Shown here in pieces: positions 53,740 through 62,616 of a DNA stretch of 64,000 bases. Every line of letters starts with the position of its first letter. Within the stretch, counting starts at the first letter, position 1. Both the position numbers and the translations under genes were made by a program. The notes beneath the pieces are model-generated. The model did no database searches, had not been told where the DNA came from, and worked only from the letters and a program-made list of their open reading frames with translations. This DNA is from Lacticaseibacillus casei DSM 20011 = JCM 1134 = ATCC 393 (GTDB taxonomy: Bacteria > Bacillota > Bacilli > Lactobacillales > Lactobacillaceae), in contig NZ_AP012544.1 of the NCBI RefSeq assembly GCF_000829055.1, positions 744,001 to 808,000 on the forward strand. Direction: 5' to 3'.

Positions 53740-54780
53740 CTACTTATCCGCTAAGAACAAGACATTAACAGCTTCCGGTGTTGGAATGTCGCGTTGCTGT
53801 TCTGTGAGTGTGCCGGTTTTCGGATCGCGGCTGTATAAGGTTCCGTTGCTGGTATTTTGGTTGACGGCAAGGATGTAATGTTCAGTCAGATCAAAATTAA
53901 AGTCGCGCGGAAAGTCACCGGCTGTGCTGATTTGCTGCAACTGCGTCAAATTGCGGCCGTCGGGGCTGACAGCAAAGACCGTTAAGCTGTTGAAACCGCG
54001 GTTAGAGATGTAAAGAAAACGCTGGTCACTGCTGAGGCGGATCGCGGCTGCACCATTGTGGTCAGTATAGTCGGCCGGAATGGTTGGCAATGTTGTAATA
54101 AGCTCAAAGCTGCCGGTAGCGGCGTCGTAGCTTAAAACACTGACTTTGCTGGATAACTCACCAAGCAGATAGGCGATTGGCTGATTGTGATTAAAGGCAA
54201 TATGCCGCGGACCAAATCCGGGTTCGGTATGGAAGACGACGGGATCGCTGAGTTTGCCGGCATCGCTAACGGCATAGGTCGTCAAGGTGTCGTTACCAAG
54301 ATCTACAACTGCGAGTCGCTGAAAATCCAGTGTGACTGCCGCAAAGTGGACGTGCGCACTGTCCTGTTCCGGACGGGGGCCGTTGCCTGAATGAACGACC
54401 TCATCCGTTGTCGTTAGACTGTGGTCGCGGTTGATTTTATAAACATTGATGCGGCCTTCGTGGTAGTTACTGGCATAAACGAGCTGGCGATTTTCATCGA
54501 TGGAAACATGGGCGGGTGATGAGCCGGGTGCCAAAACCCGGTTGATCAAACGGGGAGGATTAGTATTCAGATCATAGCTGGCAACCCCGCCTTCATCACC
54601 TTCTACATCGACGGCATATAAAATATTGTCATCGGATACAGCTAAGTAGGTCGGTGAGCCTAAATCGGAAATCAGTGGGGTGGGCGCGGCCAAATGTCCT
54701 TGAGTATCGTCAAACGTACCTGCGTAGATACCGGCACCGCCATGGCGCGTGTAACCGCCTAATAAGAGTCTTTGCTTCAT
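53740..54780 (-). CDS. Lactonase family protein (6-phosphogluconolactonase-like beta-propeller)
   Basis: A 346-aa seven-bladed propeller of the Pgl/YkgB type. Repeats include LLGGYTRHGGAGIYAGTFD, PGSSPAHVSIDENRQLVYAS, GFGPRHIAFNHNQPIAYLLG and SAHVHFAAVTLD. Some members hydrolyse 6-phosphogluconolactone in the pentose phosphate route. AAAGGAG lies 10 nt before ATG 54780. No signal peptide, so cytoplasmic. The in-frame sequence upstream of 54780 lacks a ribosome site and is not counted. Confidence 0.9.
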   Translation of the reverse strand: MKQRLLLGGYTRHGGAGIYAGTFDDTQGHLAAPTPLISDLGSPTYLAVSDDNILYAVDVEGDEGGVASYDLNTNPPRLINRVLAPGSSPAHVSIDENRQLVYASNYHEGRINVYKINRDHSLTTTDEVVHSGNGPRPEQDSAHVHFAAVTLDFQRLAVVDLGNDTLTTYAVSDAGKLSDPVVFHTEPGFGPRHIAFNHNQPIAYLLGELSSKVSVLSYDAATGSFELITTLPTIPADYTDHNGAAAIRLSSDQRFLYISNRGFNSLTVFAVSPDGRNLTQLQQISTAGDFPRDFNFDLTEHYILAVNQNTSNGTLYSRDPKTGTLTEQQRDIPTPEAVNVLFLADK

Positions 54781-55022
54781 GAACCGATTGCTCCTTTCGA
54801 ATTTATGTTGAGTATAGCATGTTTTGACTTTGCTTATGCTATGATATAAAGTGTGACCTGAGCGAAAATAGCGGGTTACTATACGAAGCATCGTGACTGG
54901 AAGGCTATGGTCAATGAAGGCTGCTTTTCCAATATGTATGCAATCATAATTATTTTTGGCTATAACGCGTTCTCTAGCCGATTTCTGGATTGGCAAACGT
55001 GAAACAATCGGAGGCTTTTAAT

Positions 55023-55397
55023 ATGCAATTTAAAGCAACAGTAACGGCAATTGGTAAGGATGCCTTGAGCTCTAAGGATCCCATGATTATTTTGTTTGGA
55101 CCGCAAGCAACGGACGCATTACGTGATGTCGCCGTGATTCAGCAATTTGCTGACCCCGCATCACTTGCGCAGTTTTCGATTCAAGCAGGCGATCGGATAA
55201 CGATTGACGAGACAACCTTTACGATGACCTATGTCGGGCAACTGGCCGTTAGCAATCTGAAAGCAATCGGGCATGTGACCTTATTGTTTCAGGATGTACC
55301 TGCAGATAAGCCGATGCAAAACGCGATTTATCTCAAGCCTACGCACCGGCCGACCTTTAAAGTTGGTACGACCTTGCTGTACGAAACACAGGATTAG
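55023..55397 (+). CDS. Orphan PTS glucitol/sorbitol IIA-type protein
   Basis: A 124-aa protein matching the PTSIIA-gut fold (MQFKATVTAIGKDALSS; MIILFGPQAT; LKAIGHVTLLF). In a PTS the IIA domain passes phosphate from HPr to the IIB subunit. No IIB, IIC or sugar-dehydrogenase gene is nearby. I do not see a clear conserved His at the usual N-terminal position, so a non-transport role is possible. GGAGG precedes ATG 55023. Convergent with rpsN. Confidence 0.82.
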   Translation: MQFKATVTAIGKDALSSKDPMIILFGPQATDALRDVAVIQQFADPASLAQFSIQAGDRITIDETTFTMTYVGQLAVSNLKAIGHVTLLFQDVPADKPMQNAIYLKPTHRPTFKVGTTLLYETQD

Positions 55398-55426
55398 CCT
55401 AAGCGGTTTCTCCATAACGCGCTCAT

Positions 55427-55494
55427 AAAAAAACACCTAGCACGGCTTGCTCCGCCAAGATTTGGGGGACAAGCCAGCTAGGTGTCTTTTTTTT
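55427..55494. terminator. Bidirectional terminator
   Basis: ACACCTAG (55433-55440) pairs with CTAGGTGT (55478-55485), with an inner GGCTTG/CAAGCC stem; A and T runs flank both sides. Confidence 0.88.
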
Positions 55495-55762
55495 ACCAAG
55501 ATGCCTTGCGAACGCCGGGGATCTGACCTTTATGGGCCAAATCGCGGAAGTTCAAGCGCGACATCTTGAATTTACGCATGTAAGCATGCGGCCGACCATC
55601 AAGCTCATCACGACTATGGGCACGAACAGGGGACGCATTTCGCGGTAACGCCTGCAATGCGGCATAATTGTGCTCAGCCTTATACTTGGCACGCAGCGGT
55701 GCGTATTTGGCAATCGTCGCTTCAATCTTTTTTTCTTTGGCAATCTTTGACTTTTTAGCCAT
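55493..55762 (-). CDS. rpsN: 30S ribosomal protein S14, zinc-independent form
   Basis: An 89-aa S14 ([41 protein letters not shown]-terminal [11 protein letters not shown]). It has no CxxC zinc ribbon, so it is the C-minus paralogue of roughly 90 residues rather than the 61-aa zinc form. Such copies usually replace the zinc form when zinc is scarce, often under Zur. It stands outside the S10/spc operon, as that role predicts. The start at 55762 follows AAGGAGTGA. Confidence 0.96.
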   Translation of the reverse strand: MAKKSKIAKEKKIEATIAKYAPLRAKYKAEHNYAALQALPRNASPVRAHSRDELDGRPHAYMRKFKMSRLNFRDLAHKGQIPGVRKASW

Positions 55763-55878
55763 GTATGCTATCACTCCTTGTTTGTGGTTTGTTTTTTAAC
55801 GGTTATATTCGAACAGTTCAACCCACTTAGCATAGCACAGCCGCAGTCGACTCGCAATACTTACAAAAGGTAAGGTTT

Positions 55879-56868
55879 TTAGTATTGGTCACCATTAAAA
55901 ATTGAGTTTTTAACAATCACGTAATCAACTTTGGTTAAGGCTTCAAGGTCGCGACCACCAGCATAGGAAACAGCAGACTGCAGATCTTCCTGCATTTCTT
56001 TTAACGTGTCACCGATCTTACCCTTCACCGGCAAAAGAATCTTCTTACCTTCAACGTTATGGTGGGTACCTTTTTGATATTCCGATGCGGAACCGTAATA
56101 TTCCTGGTATTCTTTGCCGTCAATCGTGACGTGTTTGCCCGGTGTTTCCTCATGGCCGGCAAACAAGGAGCCGATCATGCACATGGTTGCACCAAACCGA
56201 ATGGACTTGGCAATATCGCCATTGTTGCGAATGCCGCCGTCAGCGATAATCGGTTTACGGGCGGCTTTTGCGCACCAGCGAACGGCAGCCAGCTGCCAGC
56301 CGCCGGTCCCAAAACCGGTTTTTAATTTGGTAATGCAGACTTTACCGGGGCCAATCCCGACTTTAGTTGCATCGGCGCCGGCGTTTTCGAGTTCGCGGAC
56401 AGCTTCGGGCGTACCCACGTTGCCGGCAATCACAAAGGCATTTGGCAGATAGTGTTTGATATGTTGAATCATGTCAATCACAATTTGCGCATGACCATGG
56501 GCAATATCGATGGTGATATAGTCCGGGCTCAATTCATTAGCTGCCAGTGCTTCGATAAAATCAAATTCTTCATCTTTGACGCCGACACTGATTGAAGCAA
56601 TCAGGCCGCGCTTCTTCATGTCACGGACAAAATCCATGCGCCGTTCCGGTTGAAACCGGTGCATAATATAGAAGTAATCGTGTTCGGCCAGCCAGATCGC
56701 CAAAGGTTCATCAATGATGGTCTGCATATTGGCAGGAACAACCGGAATCTTAAAGGTGTGTGGGCCGAATTTCACACTGGTATCAACCTCTTTGCGTGAG
56801 CGCACCACACATTTGTTGGGAATCATTTGAATGTCTTCATAATCAAAAATCTGCATGCCGTTGTTCAT
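55879..56868 (-). CDS. guaC: GMP reductase
   Basis: A 329-aa TIM-barrel enzyme converting GMP to IMP with NADPH, balancing purine pools. Signatures are [47 protein letters not shown] (catalytic Cys) and [20 protein letters not shown]. The start at 56868 follows AAAGG; a slightly longer frame upstream is less likely. It is a single gene. A PurBox-like site and a good promoter lie 70-135 bp upstream, pointing to purine control. Confidence 0.96.
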   Translation of the reverse strand: MNNGMQIFDYEDIQMIPNKCVVRSRKEVDTSVKFGPHTFKIPVVPANMQTIIDEPLAIWLAEHDYFYIMHRFQPERRMDFVRDMKKRGLIASISVGVKDEEFDFIEALAANELSPDYITIDIAHGHAQIVIDMIQHIKHYLPNAFVIAGNVGTPEAVRELENAGADATKVGIGPGKVCITKLKTGFGTGGWQLAAVRWCAKAARKPIIADGGIRNNGDIAKSIRFGATMCMIGSLFAGHEETPGKHVTIDGKEYQEYYGSASEYQKGTHHNVEGKKILLPVKGKIGDTLKEMQEDLQSAVSYAGGRDLEALTKVDYVIVKNSIFNGDQY

Positions 56869-56937
56869 CGGATTCATCCTTTCGCAAAAGCCGAACATTG
56901 TTAAGCATTTTTAGTGTTATTCAAAACACCAAGTGCT

Positions 56938-56966
56938 AAGATACGCGAATCAAATGTAAAAGTCAA
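56938..56966 (-). promoter_or_regulatory. guaC promoter
   Basis: On the - strand TTGACT (56961-56966) and TATCTT (56938-56943) are 17 bp apart. Confidence 0.7.
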
Positions 56967-56989
56967 TCAAAATAGATCATTTTCTTTTT

Positions 56990-57002
56990 AATGTTCGGAT
57001 TT
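56990..57002 (-). promoter_or_regulatory. PurBox-like site upstream of guaC
   Basis: The - strand reads AAATCCGAACATT, a full match to the AWWWCCGAACWWT PurBox consensus of lactococcal PurR. It lies about 24 bp upstream of the -35. A second copy with one mismatch (AAAGCCGAACATT) is on the + strand at 56887-56899. Confidence 0.55.
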
Positions 57003-57050
57003 TACCTAAAGAAAAAGAAAAGCCGGCGGTGCCGGCTTGGTGAGATGTGC

Positions 57051-57998
57051 TTAAAAGTACTTGTTGCGCCAAAATTGAAAGGCCAGGACAACGGCGAGTG
57101 CGATGGAGATGGCAATAGTGATGGTCCAACTGACTTTCATATCTGCCAGCGGTAAATGGACGTTCATACCATAAAAAGAGAAGACCAGCGTCGGAATTGT
57201 CAGTAGAATCGAGTAGGAAGTTAAAACCTTCATGACACCGTTCATGTTATTGTTGATAATTGACGAGTAGGTATCAGCGGTTTCATTGATGATGGAATTG
57301 CTGATTTGCGCCATCTCAACTGCCTGCTGATTTTCGATAAGGGTATCTTCTAAAGAATCCTGATCGTCTTCGTTGAGATTTAACGGATTGGTTCGTTTGA
57401 GTTGTTCCAAAACATTACGATCCGTCCGAAGACTCATCATGAAGTAAACCAGGGAACGTTGGATGCCCATCAACCCATAAAGTTCTTCGTTACGCAGGTT
57501 ATGTTGAAGTTTACTTTCAATGGCTTCGCGAGCTTTGTTCAAGTCGCGCAGATAAGTCAGGTAACTAATGGAAATTTGATAAAGAATTTGAATCACGGAA
57601 CGGCTTTGGTGTTCGGGGTTAAAGTTACTGATCTTGCCTTCAGAAAAAAGGCTTAGCAGCGGAATAGGCTCTTCATTGATCGTGATCACCGCGATATTGG
57701 TGATAATGATGGCTAGCGGGCCCGTTTTGTAAACGACTTTTTTGCGTGCATCCCGCGTGACGGTGGGCATATCAAAAATAAATAGGTGGCTGTCATTGTC
57801 CTCATCAAATTCGTAACGGGCACCTTCATCGGGATCAAGTCCGTACAGTAGGAAAGCCTCTGAAAGGTTGGCTTTATCCTGAAGTTGCTGACGCTCTTCC
57901 GGTGTGGGATTGACAGCATTAATCCAGACGCCGGGGCGAATACGCGATTGCGGATTCAGCTGGCCGGATTTCTCATCAAAGCGATAAATTGAAAGCAT
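57051..57998 (-). CDS. CorA-family magnesium/divalent cation transporter
   Basis: A 315-aa protein with a long cytoplasmic N-terminal domain and two C-terminal membrane spans. The first span ends in the ion-selectivity motif YGMN (SFYGMNVHLPL), and the second is ITIAISIALAVVLAFQFW. An N-terminal alpha-beta domain contains HLFIFDMPTV and a long coiled-coil region. AAGGAGC precedes the ATG. CorA proteins carry Mg2+ or Co2+ down the membrane potential as pentamers. Confidence 0.95.
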   Translation of the reverse strand: MLSIYRFDEKSGQLNPQSRIRPGVWINAVNPTPEERQQLQDKANLSEAFLLYGLDPDEGARYEFDEDNDSHLFIFDMPTVTRDARKKVVYKTGPLAIIITNIAVITINEEPIPLLSLFSEGKISNFNPEHQSRSVIQILYQISISYLTYLRDLNKAREAIESKLQHNLRNEELYGLMGIQRSLVYFMMSLRTDRNVLEQLKRTNPLNLNEDDQDSLEDTLIENQQAVEMAQISNSIINETADTYSSIINNNMNGVMKVLTSYSILLTIPTLVFSFYGMNVHLPLADMKVSWTITIAISIALAVVLAFQFWRNKYF

Positions 57999-58064
57999 GG
58001 CACGCTCCTTGGCTTTTTTCTTTTAGTTTACAACAAGCGCCAGTAATGTACAGAAGGGAAAATA

Positions 58065-58907
58065 ATGAGAAAACGTGAAGCAAAAATTCAATTAGCCGCG
58101 CAGCAGGAGCCACTTTTTGCCTGTCCGGTTTGCGGCAACGCGATGCGGATTGAGAAGGACTCGCTGGTATGTTCCCAGGGGCATGTCCGTGATTTTAGTC
58201 GAAAAGGGACCGTGAACTTTTTAAGCCAGCAAGTCGCAACCGAATATACAGCGACGATGTTGGCAGCTAGACGGCGAATGCTTGCGGCCGGCTTGTTTAG
58301 GCCATTTTTGGATGCCATGGCAGTGCATTTGCAACCGCATCAACGCTTACTGGATGTTGGCTGTGGAGAAGGCACGCCGACAGCTTACTTGGCAGAGCAA
58401 AAGCAGCAGGTGGCCGTGGGATTTGATATCTCGGCGCCAGCGATTAATTTAGCTGGCAGCTTGGCGACGCCGGCTTTATTTGCGGTGGCTGATTTGGCCC
58501 ATTTACCGTTTGTCGATGCTGCTTTTGACACGGTCACCGATATTTTTTCGCCTGGCAACTATCAAGAATTTCGCCGGGTGTTGCGGCCAGACGGTCAGTT
58601 GTTGAAAATTATTCCCCGCGCTGGGTACCTCAAAGAACTGCGGACCGGGTTGTACGCCGGAACCGCCAAGGCAATTTACGACAATCGCCCGGTGCTGGAT
58701 CGCTTTTTGGCGACTTTTCCCCAAGCAGAGATTCACCCAATTACGTATGACTTTCCGTTAGCGGCCGATCAGTTTGCTGATTTGTTGACGATGACGCCAT
58801 TGTCTTGGCAGGCGCCGGCTGAACGTCGCCGCGCGATGCTCGCGAATCCGCTTTCGAGCATTCACATTGAAGTCGATCTGTTAATCGTTGCACATCTTGT
58901 CAAGTAA
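58065..58907 (+). CDS. 23S rRNA (guanine-N1)-methyltransferase, RlmA type
   Basis: A 280-aa SAM-dependent methyltransferase. The N-terminal zinc finger FACPVCGNAMRIEKDSLVC with CSQGH binds RNA. The Rossmann motif I is LLDVGCGEGTPTAYLAE near residue 96, and ITDIFSPGNYQEFRRVL-like (here VTDIFSPGNYQEFRRVLR) forms motif IV. RlmA methylates G745/G748 of 23S rRNA. The start follows AGAAGGGA. It is divergent from corA. Confidence 0.92.
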   Translation: MRKREAKIQLAAQQEPLFACPVCGNAMRIEKDSLVCSQGHVRDFSRKGTVNFLSQQVATEYTATMLAARRRMLAAGLFRPFLDAMAVHLQPHQRLLDVGCGEGTPTAYLAEQKQQVAVGFDISAPAINLAGSLATPALFAVADLAHLPFVDAAFDTVTDIFSPGNYQEFRRVLRPDGQLLKIIPRAGYLKELRTGLYAGTAKAIYDNRPVLDRFLATFPQAEIHPITYDFPLAADQFADLLTMTPLSWQAPAERRRAMLANPLSSIHIEVDLLIVAHLVK

Positions 58908-59244
58908 AGGGGTTGAAAACGGGGGTAGCCGGTGTTAATATTCTTTTAAGCTATTTATTTCGGGCTTTTATCAGGGCTAGCTTTTGGGTAATTGATAAAA
59001 GTTTGCGATAAATTACTTCACTAACGTATCGCTTCGCTGAGTGCGCTCCGAAGCAATGCGTTTTTTTGTTGCCCCAAAACGGCCTTGCTCAGAGCTTCTC
59101 GTTGTTTTGCCACTTTGGGCCATGAAACGACGGAGAAGGCGGGGCACAAATCGTCGGAGCTGGCTATAAAGTTGCGGTGATACGGGCGGACTGTGTGCTG
59201 CAAGTGTGCTACACTGAAAGCACTTGTGTTGAAGGGACGATAAC
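58908..59244. other. Non-coding region upstream of trmL
   Basis: About 340 bp without a credible gene. A possible terminator has GCTTCG (59030-59035) pairing with CGAAGC (59050-59055), with a T run at about 59062-59068. A weak promoter with TACACT at 59211-59216 lies near the end. GAAGGGA at 59231-59237 is the ribosome site for trmL. Confidence 0.45.
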
Positions 59245-59754
59245 ATGGCGAATCACATAGTTTTATTTGAACCGCTGATTCCGGCAAATACCGGCAATAT
59301 TGCGCGGACCTGTGCCGCAACCAATAGTTACCTACATCTGATTAAGCCGTTGGGGTTTGAAACCGACGACAAGCACCTGCGTCGCGCTGGCTTGGATTAT
59401 TGGGCGAAGGTGCGGATTATTTATCACGACAGCCTGGATGATTTTATGGACACAGTCGCGGATCCACGGTACCTGTATCTCATCACTAAGTTTGCCGATC
59501 AGACCTACTCAGATCGCGATTATACCGATACTGATGTGGATCATTACTTTTTGTTCGGCAAAGAAACCACCGGATTGCCAGAGGGCTTCATGCGGCAACA
59601 TGCCGACCAGTGCTTGCGGATTCCAATGACGGAAAATGTCCGGGCACTTAACCTGTCAAACTGCGCGGCGCTGGTAGTATACGAGGCGCTGCGGCAGCAA
59701 CAGTTTGCCGGACTGGAAACCGTTCATACTTACCAACATGATAAACTGAAGTAA
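59245..59754 (+). CDS. trmL: tRNA (cytidine/uridine-2'-O)-methyltransferase TrmL
   Basis: A 169-aa SPOUT methyltransferase. Motifs are [20 protein letters not shown], the knot region [13 protein letters not shown], and [20 protein letters not shown]. TrmL methylates the ribose at position 34 of tRNA-Leu isoacceptors. The length is that of stand-alone TrmL enzymes without N-terminal extension. It is followed by the DUF1149 gene at 22 bp. Confidence 0.95.
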   Translation: MANHIVLFEPLIPANTGNIARTCAATNSYLHLIKPLGFETDDKHLRRAGLDYWAKVRIIYHDSLDDFMDTVADPRYLYLITKFADQTYSDRDYTDTDVDHYFLFGKETTGLPEGFMRQHADQCLRIPMTENVRALNLSNCAALVVYEALRQQQFAGLETVHTYQHDKLK

Positions 59755-59776
59755 CTTACCTTTAGGAGGCGCGAAG

Positions 59777-60184
59777 ATGGAAGCAAAACGTTACCCAATT
59801 ACCGTCGAATCATTTCATTATGATCTCGTTAAATCAGACACCCCGGCTAAGAATGATTTACAGGTTGCGATGCGGCAGATTCAGTGGTCTGATCCCAAAA
59901 GACAGGAAGAACTGAAAAAAGGCAATCTTTTTGAGATGATGATCCCGTTTGATGTTGTTCCGGATAATAGCGGTTTTGAAATCTCAGGGAAGATTACCCA
60001 GATCGTTCAGGTGATGGACTACTTTGGTGAAGCTAATGAGTTGCCGCAAGAAGAACTGGGTAAGCTTAGTCGGCCGTTAGTTGAAACGATTGAAACGTTA
60101 ACTTATCAAGTGACAGCGGTCGCTTTGGATCAAGGGGTTAATCTGCAATTCGGGGCAAGCGATGAACAACCCGGCCAGCATTAA
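59777..60184 (+). CDS. DUF1149 family protein
   Basis: A 135-aa protein recognised as DUF1149, common in Lactobacillales (FHYDLVKSDTPAKNDLQVAM; QIVQVMDYFGEANELPQEEL; ETIETLTYQVTAVALDQGVN). The predicted fold resembles SecB-like chaperones, but no function is assigned here. TAGGAGGCG precedes the ATG. It forms a two-gene unit with trmL and ends before a strong terminator. Confidence 0.85.
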   Translation: MEAKRYPITVESFHYDLVKSDTPAKNDLQVAMRQIQWSDPKRQEELKKGNLFEMMIPFDVVPDNSGFEISGKITQIVQVMDYFGEANELPQEELGKLSRPLVETIETLTYQVTAVALDQGVNLQFGASDEQPGQH

Positions 60185-60207
60185 TGGCGTTTGATACTTA
60201 AAGAAGC

Positions 60208-60238
60208 AAAAAAAGGCGGCTGGGTGGCCGCCTTTTTT
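60208..60238 (+). terminator. Terminator after the DUF1149 gene
   Basis: AAAAGGCGGC (60211-60220) pairs with GCCGCCTTTT (60227-60236), continuing into a T run. Confidence 0.88.
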
Positions 60239-60289
60239 AATTGCAGCTTCAGCTCGTGTATAATAAGCAGGAATGGAAGGAGTATCAGC

Positions 60290-62608
60290 ATGGCACAAAA
60301 ACGCGGCGGGCGCAGAAGTCCGCGCAAAAAGCGACCGACTAAACAACAGCAGCACACCCTGAGCTGGGTTGGGGCGCTATTTGTAGTGTTTTCAAGCCTG
60401 GCGTTTTTCCGTCTGGGAATGGTTGGAACAGTGTTGGCGAATGTTTTTCGGTTAGTTGTCGGCGATAGTTTCCTAGTTGTGAGTGCCGCAACGATTGTGA
60501 CCGGCATTTGGTTTCTTTTAGCTGACCGCTTACCCAAACTGGCACGCCATGTGTGGGTCGGATTGGCGATTGTCCTCATTGCCGCGCTGGTTTTGTTGAC
60601 GTCAACCACGATGGCGACCTTAAATGTTCACAGCCATTATCTTTTGACCACTTGGCGGCTGCTGCAAAATGATTTCGGCCTGATGACGACCGCTTCGCAA
60701 GTTGGTGGCGGTTTACTCGGAGCTAGCCTTTTCTCACTACTAGCGCCATTGTTGAGCAGTCTTGGTGCAACGATTCTGGCATGGTTTGGTGTTGTTGCTG
60801 GCGTGCTTGTATTTCTGGGGGTAGGTGCCAACCAGGTTTTTAACTGGTTGCAAGCATTGGGACAGGCTTGCAAGCGAGGGGTACTTCAAATCCATAGCAG
60901 CTTCGTTGATTTAAGGAAGGAACACGCCAAGAAAGCGGCAGCACGACCGACAACATCGACGGCAAAACCTAAGCCAGCGGCAGTATCGGCTGACACTCAG
61001 GCAGATTCGGCCTCGGAACGGACAGATGACTTTACGATTAATGGGCCTGCACCGGTACCGCCAGCACCACAGAGCGAGACACCGACAAGGGTTACCCCGC
61101 CAAGTTCAACGGCTGCGCATGTTTCGGCGCCAAGCCCAAAGCCCGCTGCTGTTCACGATCCAGATTCAGACATGCCCGCAGCGGATTATCAACTGCCGAG
61201 TTTAAACATGCTAACCGCGACGCCGCCAGTTGATCAAAGTGCTGAATACCAAGCGATCAAGACCAATCGAACCAAATTAAAAGACACATTTGAAAGCTTC
61301 GGTGTCAAGGTGGCTGTCAAAAGTGCCACGTTAGGTCCGTCAATTACCCAGTATGAGATTCAACCGGCTGTCGGCGTGAAGGTTTCCAAGATTGTGAATT
61401 TATCCGATGATCTGGCCTTGGCGCTTGCTGCTAAAGACATCCGAATTGAAGCACCGATTCCGGGGAAATCATTGATTGGGATTGAAGTACCGAATCAGCA
61501 CATTGCGACCGTTGGCTTTAAAGAAGTCATGGCCGAAACACCCAAAGCACCGAACCATCCGCTGGTTTTGCCGCTTGGCCGCGATGTCAACGGTAAAGTC
61601 GTGACGTTTGATTTGACTAAAATGCCGCATTTATTGATTGCAGGGGCAACCGGTTCGGGTAAGTCGGTAATGATCAACGTCATTTTAACCAGCATTCTGA
61701 TGCGCGCGAAGCCGACCGATGTTCGCTTAATGTTGATTGATCCTAAGCGGGTTGAACTGTCGGTTTATAATGGCGTACCGCATCTGTTGACTCCGGTGGT
61801 CACTGAAGCTAAAAAAGCGCCAAGTGCGTTGAATAAAATTTTGACAGCCATGGACGTGCGATACCAACGATTTGCCGCAGCCGGTGTCCGTAACATGAAG
61901 GAATTTAATCAAAAAGTTGCCGCCGATCCGGCCAGCGGGCAGACAAAAATGCCCTACATCGTTGTCATTATCGATGAATTGAGTGATTTAATGATGGTCG
62001 CCGGTCATGAGATTGAAACGGCGATTGTCCGACTGGCCCAAATGGCGCGCGCCGCTGGGATTCATGTCATCATTGCGACCCAGCGCCCTTCCGTGGATGT
62101 GATTACAGGACTGATGAAGGCCAACATTCCGTCCCGGATTGCGTTTGCCACATCTAGCGGAATTGATTCGCGCACAATTTTGGATAGTAACGGTGCAGAG
62201 AAGTTGCTTGGGCGCGGAGATATGCTATTTTCGCCAATTGGTGCGTCAAAGCCATTGCGAATTCAAGGTGCCTTTATTCCATCGATTGATGTCGAGCGGG
62301 TCGTTAAGGCGATTACGGATCAGGTTTCACCGGCATACGTTGAAAGTATGACACCCACGGAAAGTGTCGAAACCGAGCAACAAGGTGATTCCGAAGACGA
62401 GTTATACGATGATGCCAAGGCGTTTGTCATTGCTCAGCAGAGTGCGTCGACATCCATGTTGCAACGGCGTTTTCGCATTGGCTATAATCGCGCCGCGCGA
62501 CTTATTGATGATCTTGAGGCTAATCAAATCGTTGGCCCAAGTGAAGGCAGTAAACCCCGAAAAGTTTTTGCCACACCAGAATCGGCAACCAATGCTAATC
62601 AGTCATGA
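60290..62608 (+). CDS. ftsK: DNA translocase FtsK/SpoIIIE
   Basis: A 772-aa septal DNA pump. A basic N-terminus leads to four membrane spans (about residues 22-185). A Pro/Ala/Thr-rich linker (about 230-340) follows, then the motor: alpha/beta domains with Walker A GATGSGKSVMINV near residue 450 and Walker B YIVVIIDELSDLMMV near 560. The C-terminal gamma winged helix (STSMLQRRFRIGYNRAARLID) reads polarity sequences. The ATG at 60290 follows GGAAGGAG. It moves chromosome ends across the division septum. Confidence 0.97.
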   Translation: MAQKRGGRRSPRKKRPTKQQQHTLSWVGALFVVFSSLAFFRLGMVGTVLANVFRLVVGDSFLVVSAATIVTGIWFLLADRLPKLARHVWVGLAIVLIAALVLLTSTTMATLNVHSHYLLTTWRLLQNDFGLMTTASQVGGGLLGASLFSLLAPLLSSLGATILAWFGVVAGVLVFLGVGANQVFNWLQALGQACKRGVLQIHSSFVDLRKEHAKKAAARPTTSTAKPKPAAVSADTQADSASERTDDFTINGPAPVPPAPQSETPTRVTPPSSTAAHVSAPSPKPAAVHDPDSDMPAADYQLPSLNMLTATPPVDQSAEYQAIKTNRTKLKDTFESFGVKVAVKSATLGPSITQYEIQPAVGVKVSKIVNLSDDLALALAAKDIRIEAPIPGKSLIGIEVPNQHIATVGFKEVMAETPKAPNHPLVLPLGRDVNGKVVTFDLTKMPHLLIAGATGSGKSVMINVILTSILMRAKPTDVRLMLIDPKRVELSVYNGVPHLLTPVVTEAKKAPSALNKILTAMDVRYQRFAAAGVRNMKEFNQKVAADPASGQTKMPYIVVIIDELSDLMMVAGHEIETAIVRLAQMARAAGIHVIIATQRPSVDVITGLMKANIPSRIAFATSSGIDSRTILDSNGAEKLLGRGDMLFSPIGASKPLRIQGAFIPSIDVERVVKAITDQVSPAYVESMTPTESVETEQQGDSEDELYDDAKAFVIAQQSASTSMLQRRFRIGYNRAARLIDDLEANQIVGPSEGSKPRKVFATPESATNANQS

Positions 62609-62616
62609 GGGAGACT

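Noticed and set aside
58908..59244. Possible small RNA upstream of trmL
   Set aside because: A hairpin and a weak promoter can be drawn, but neither is strong enough to support an RNA gene.
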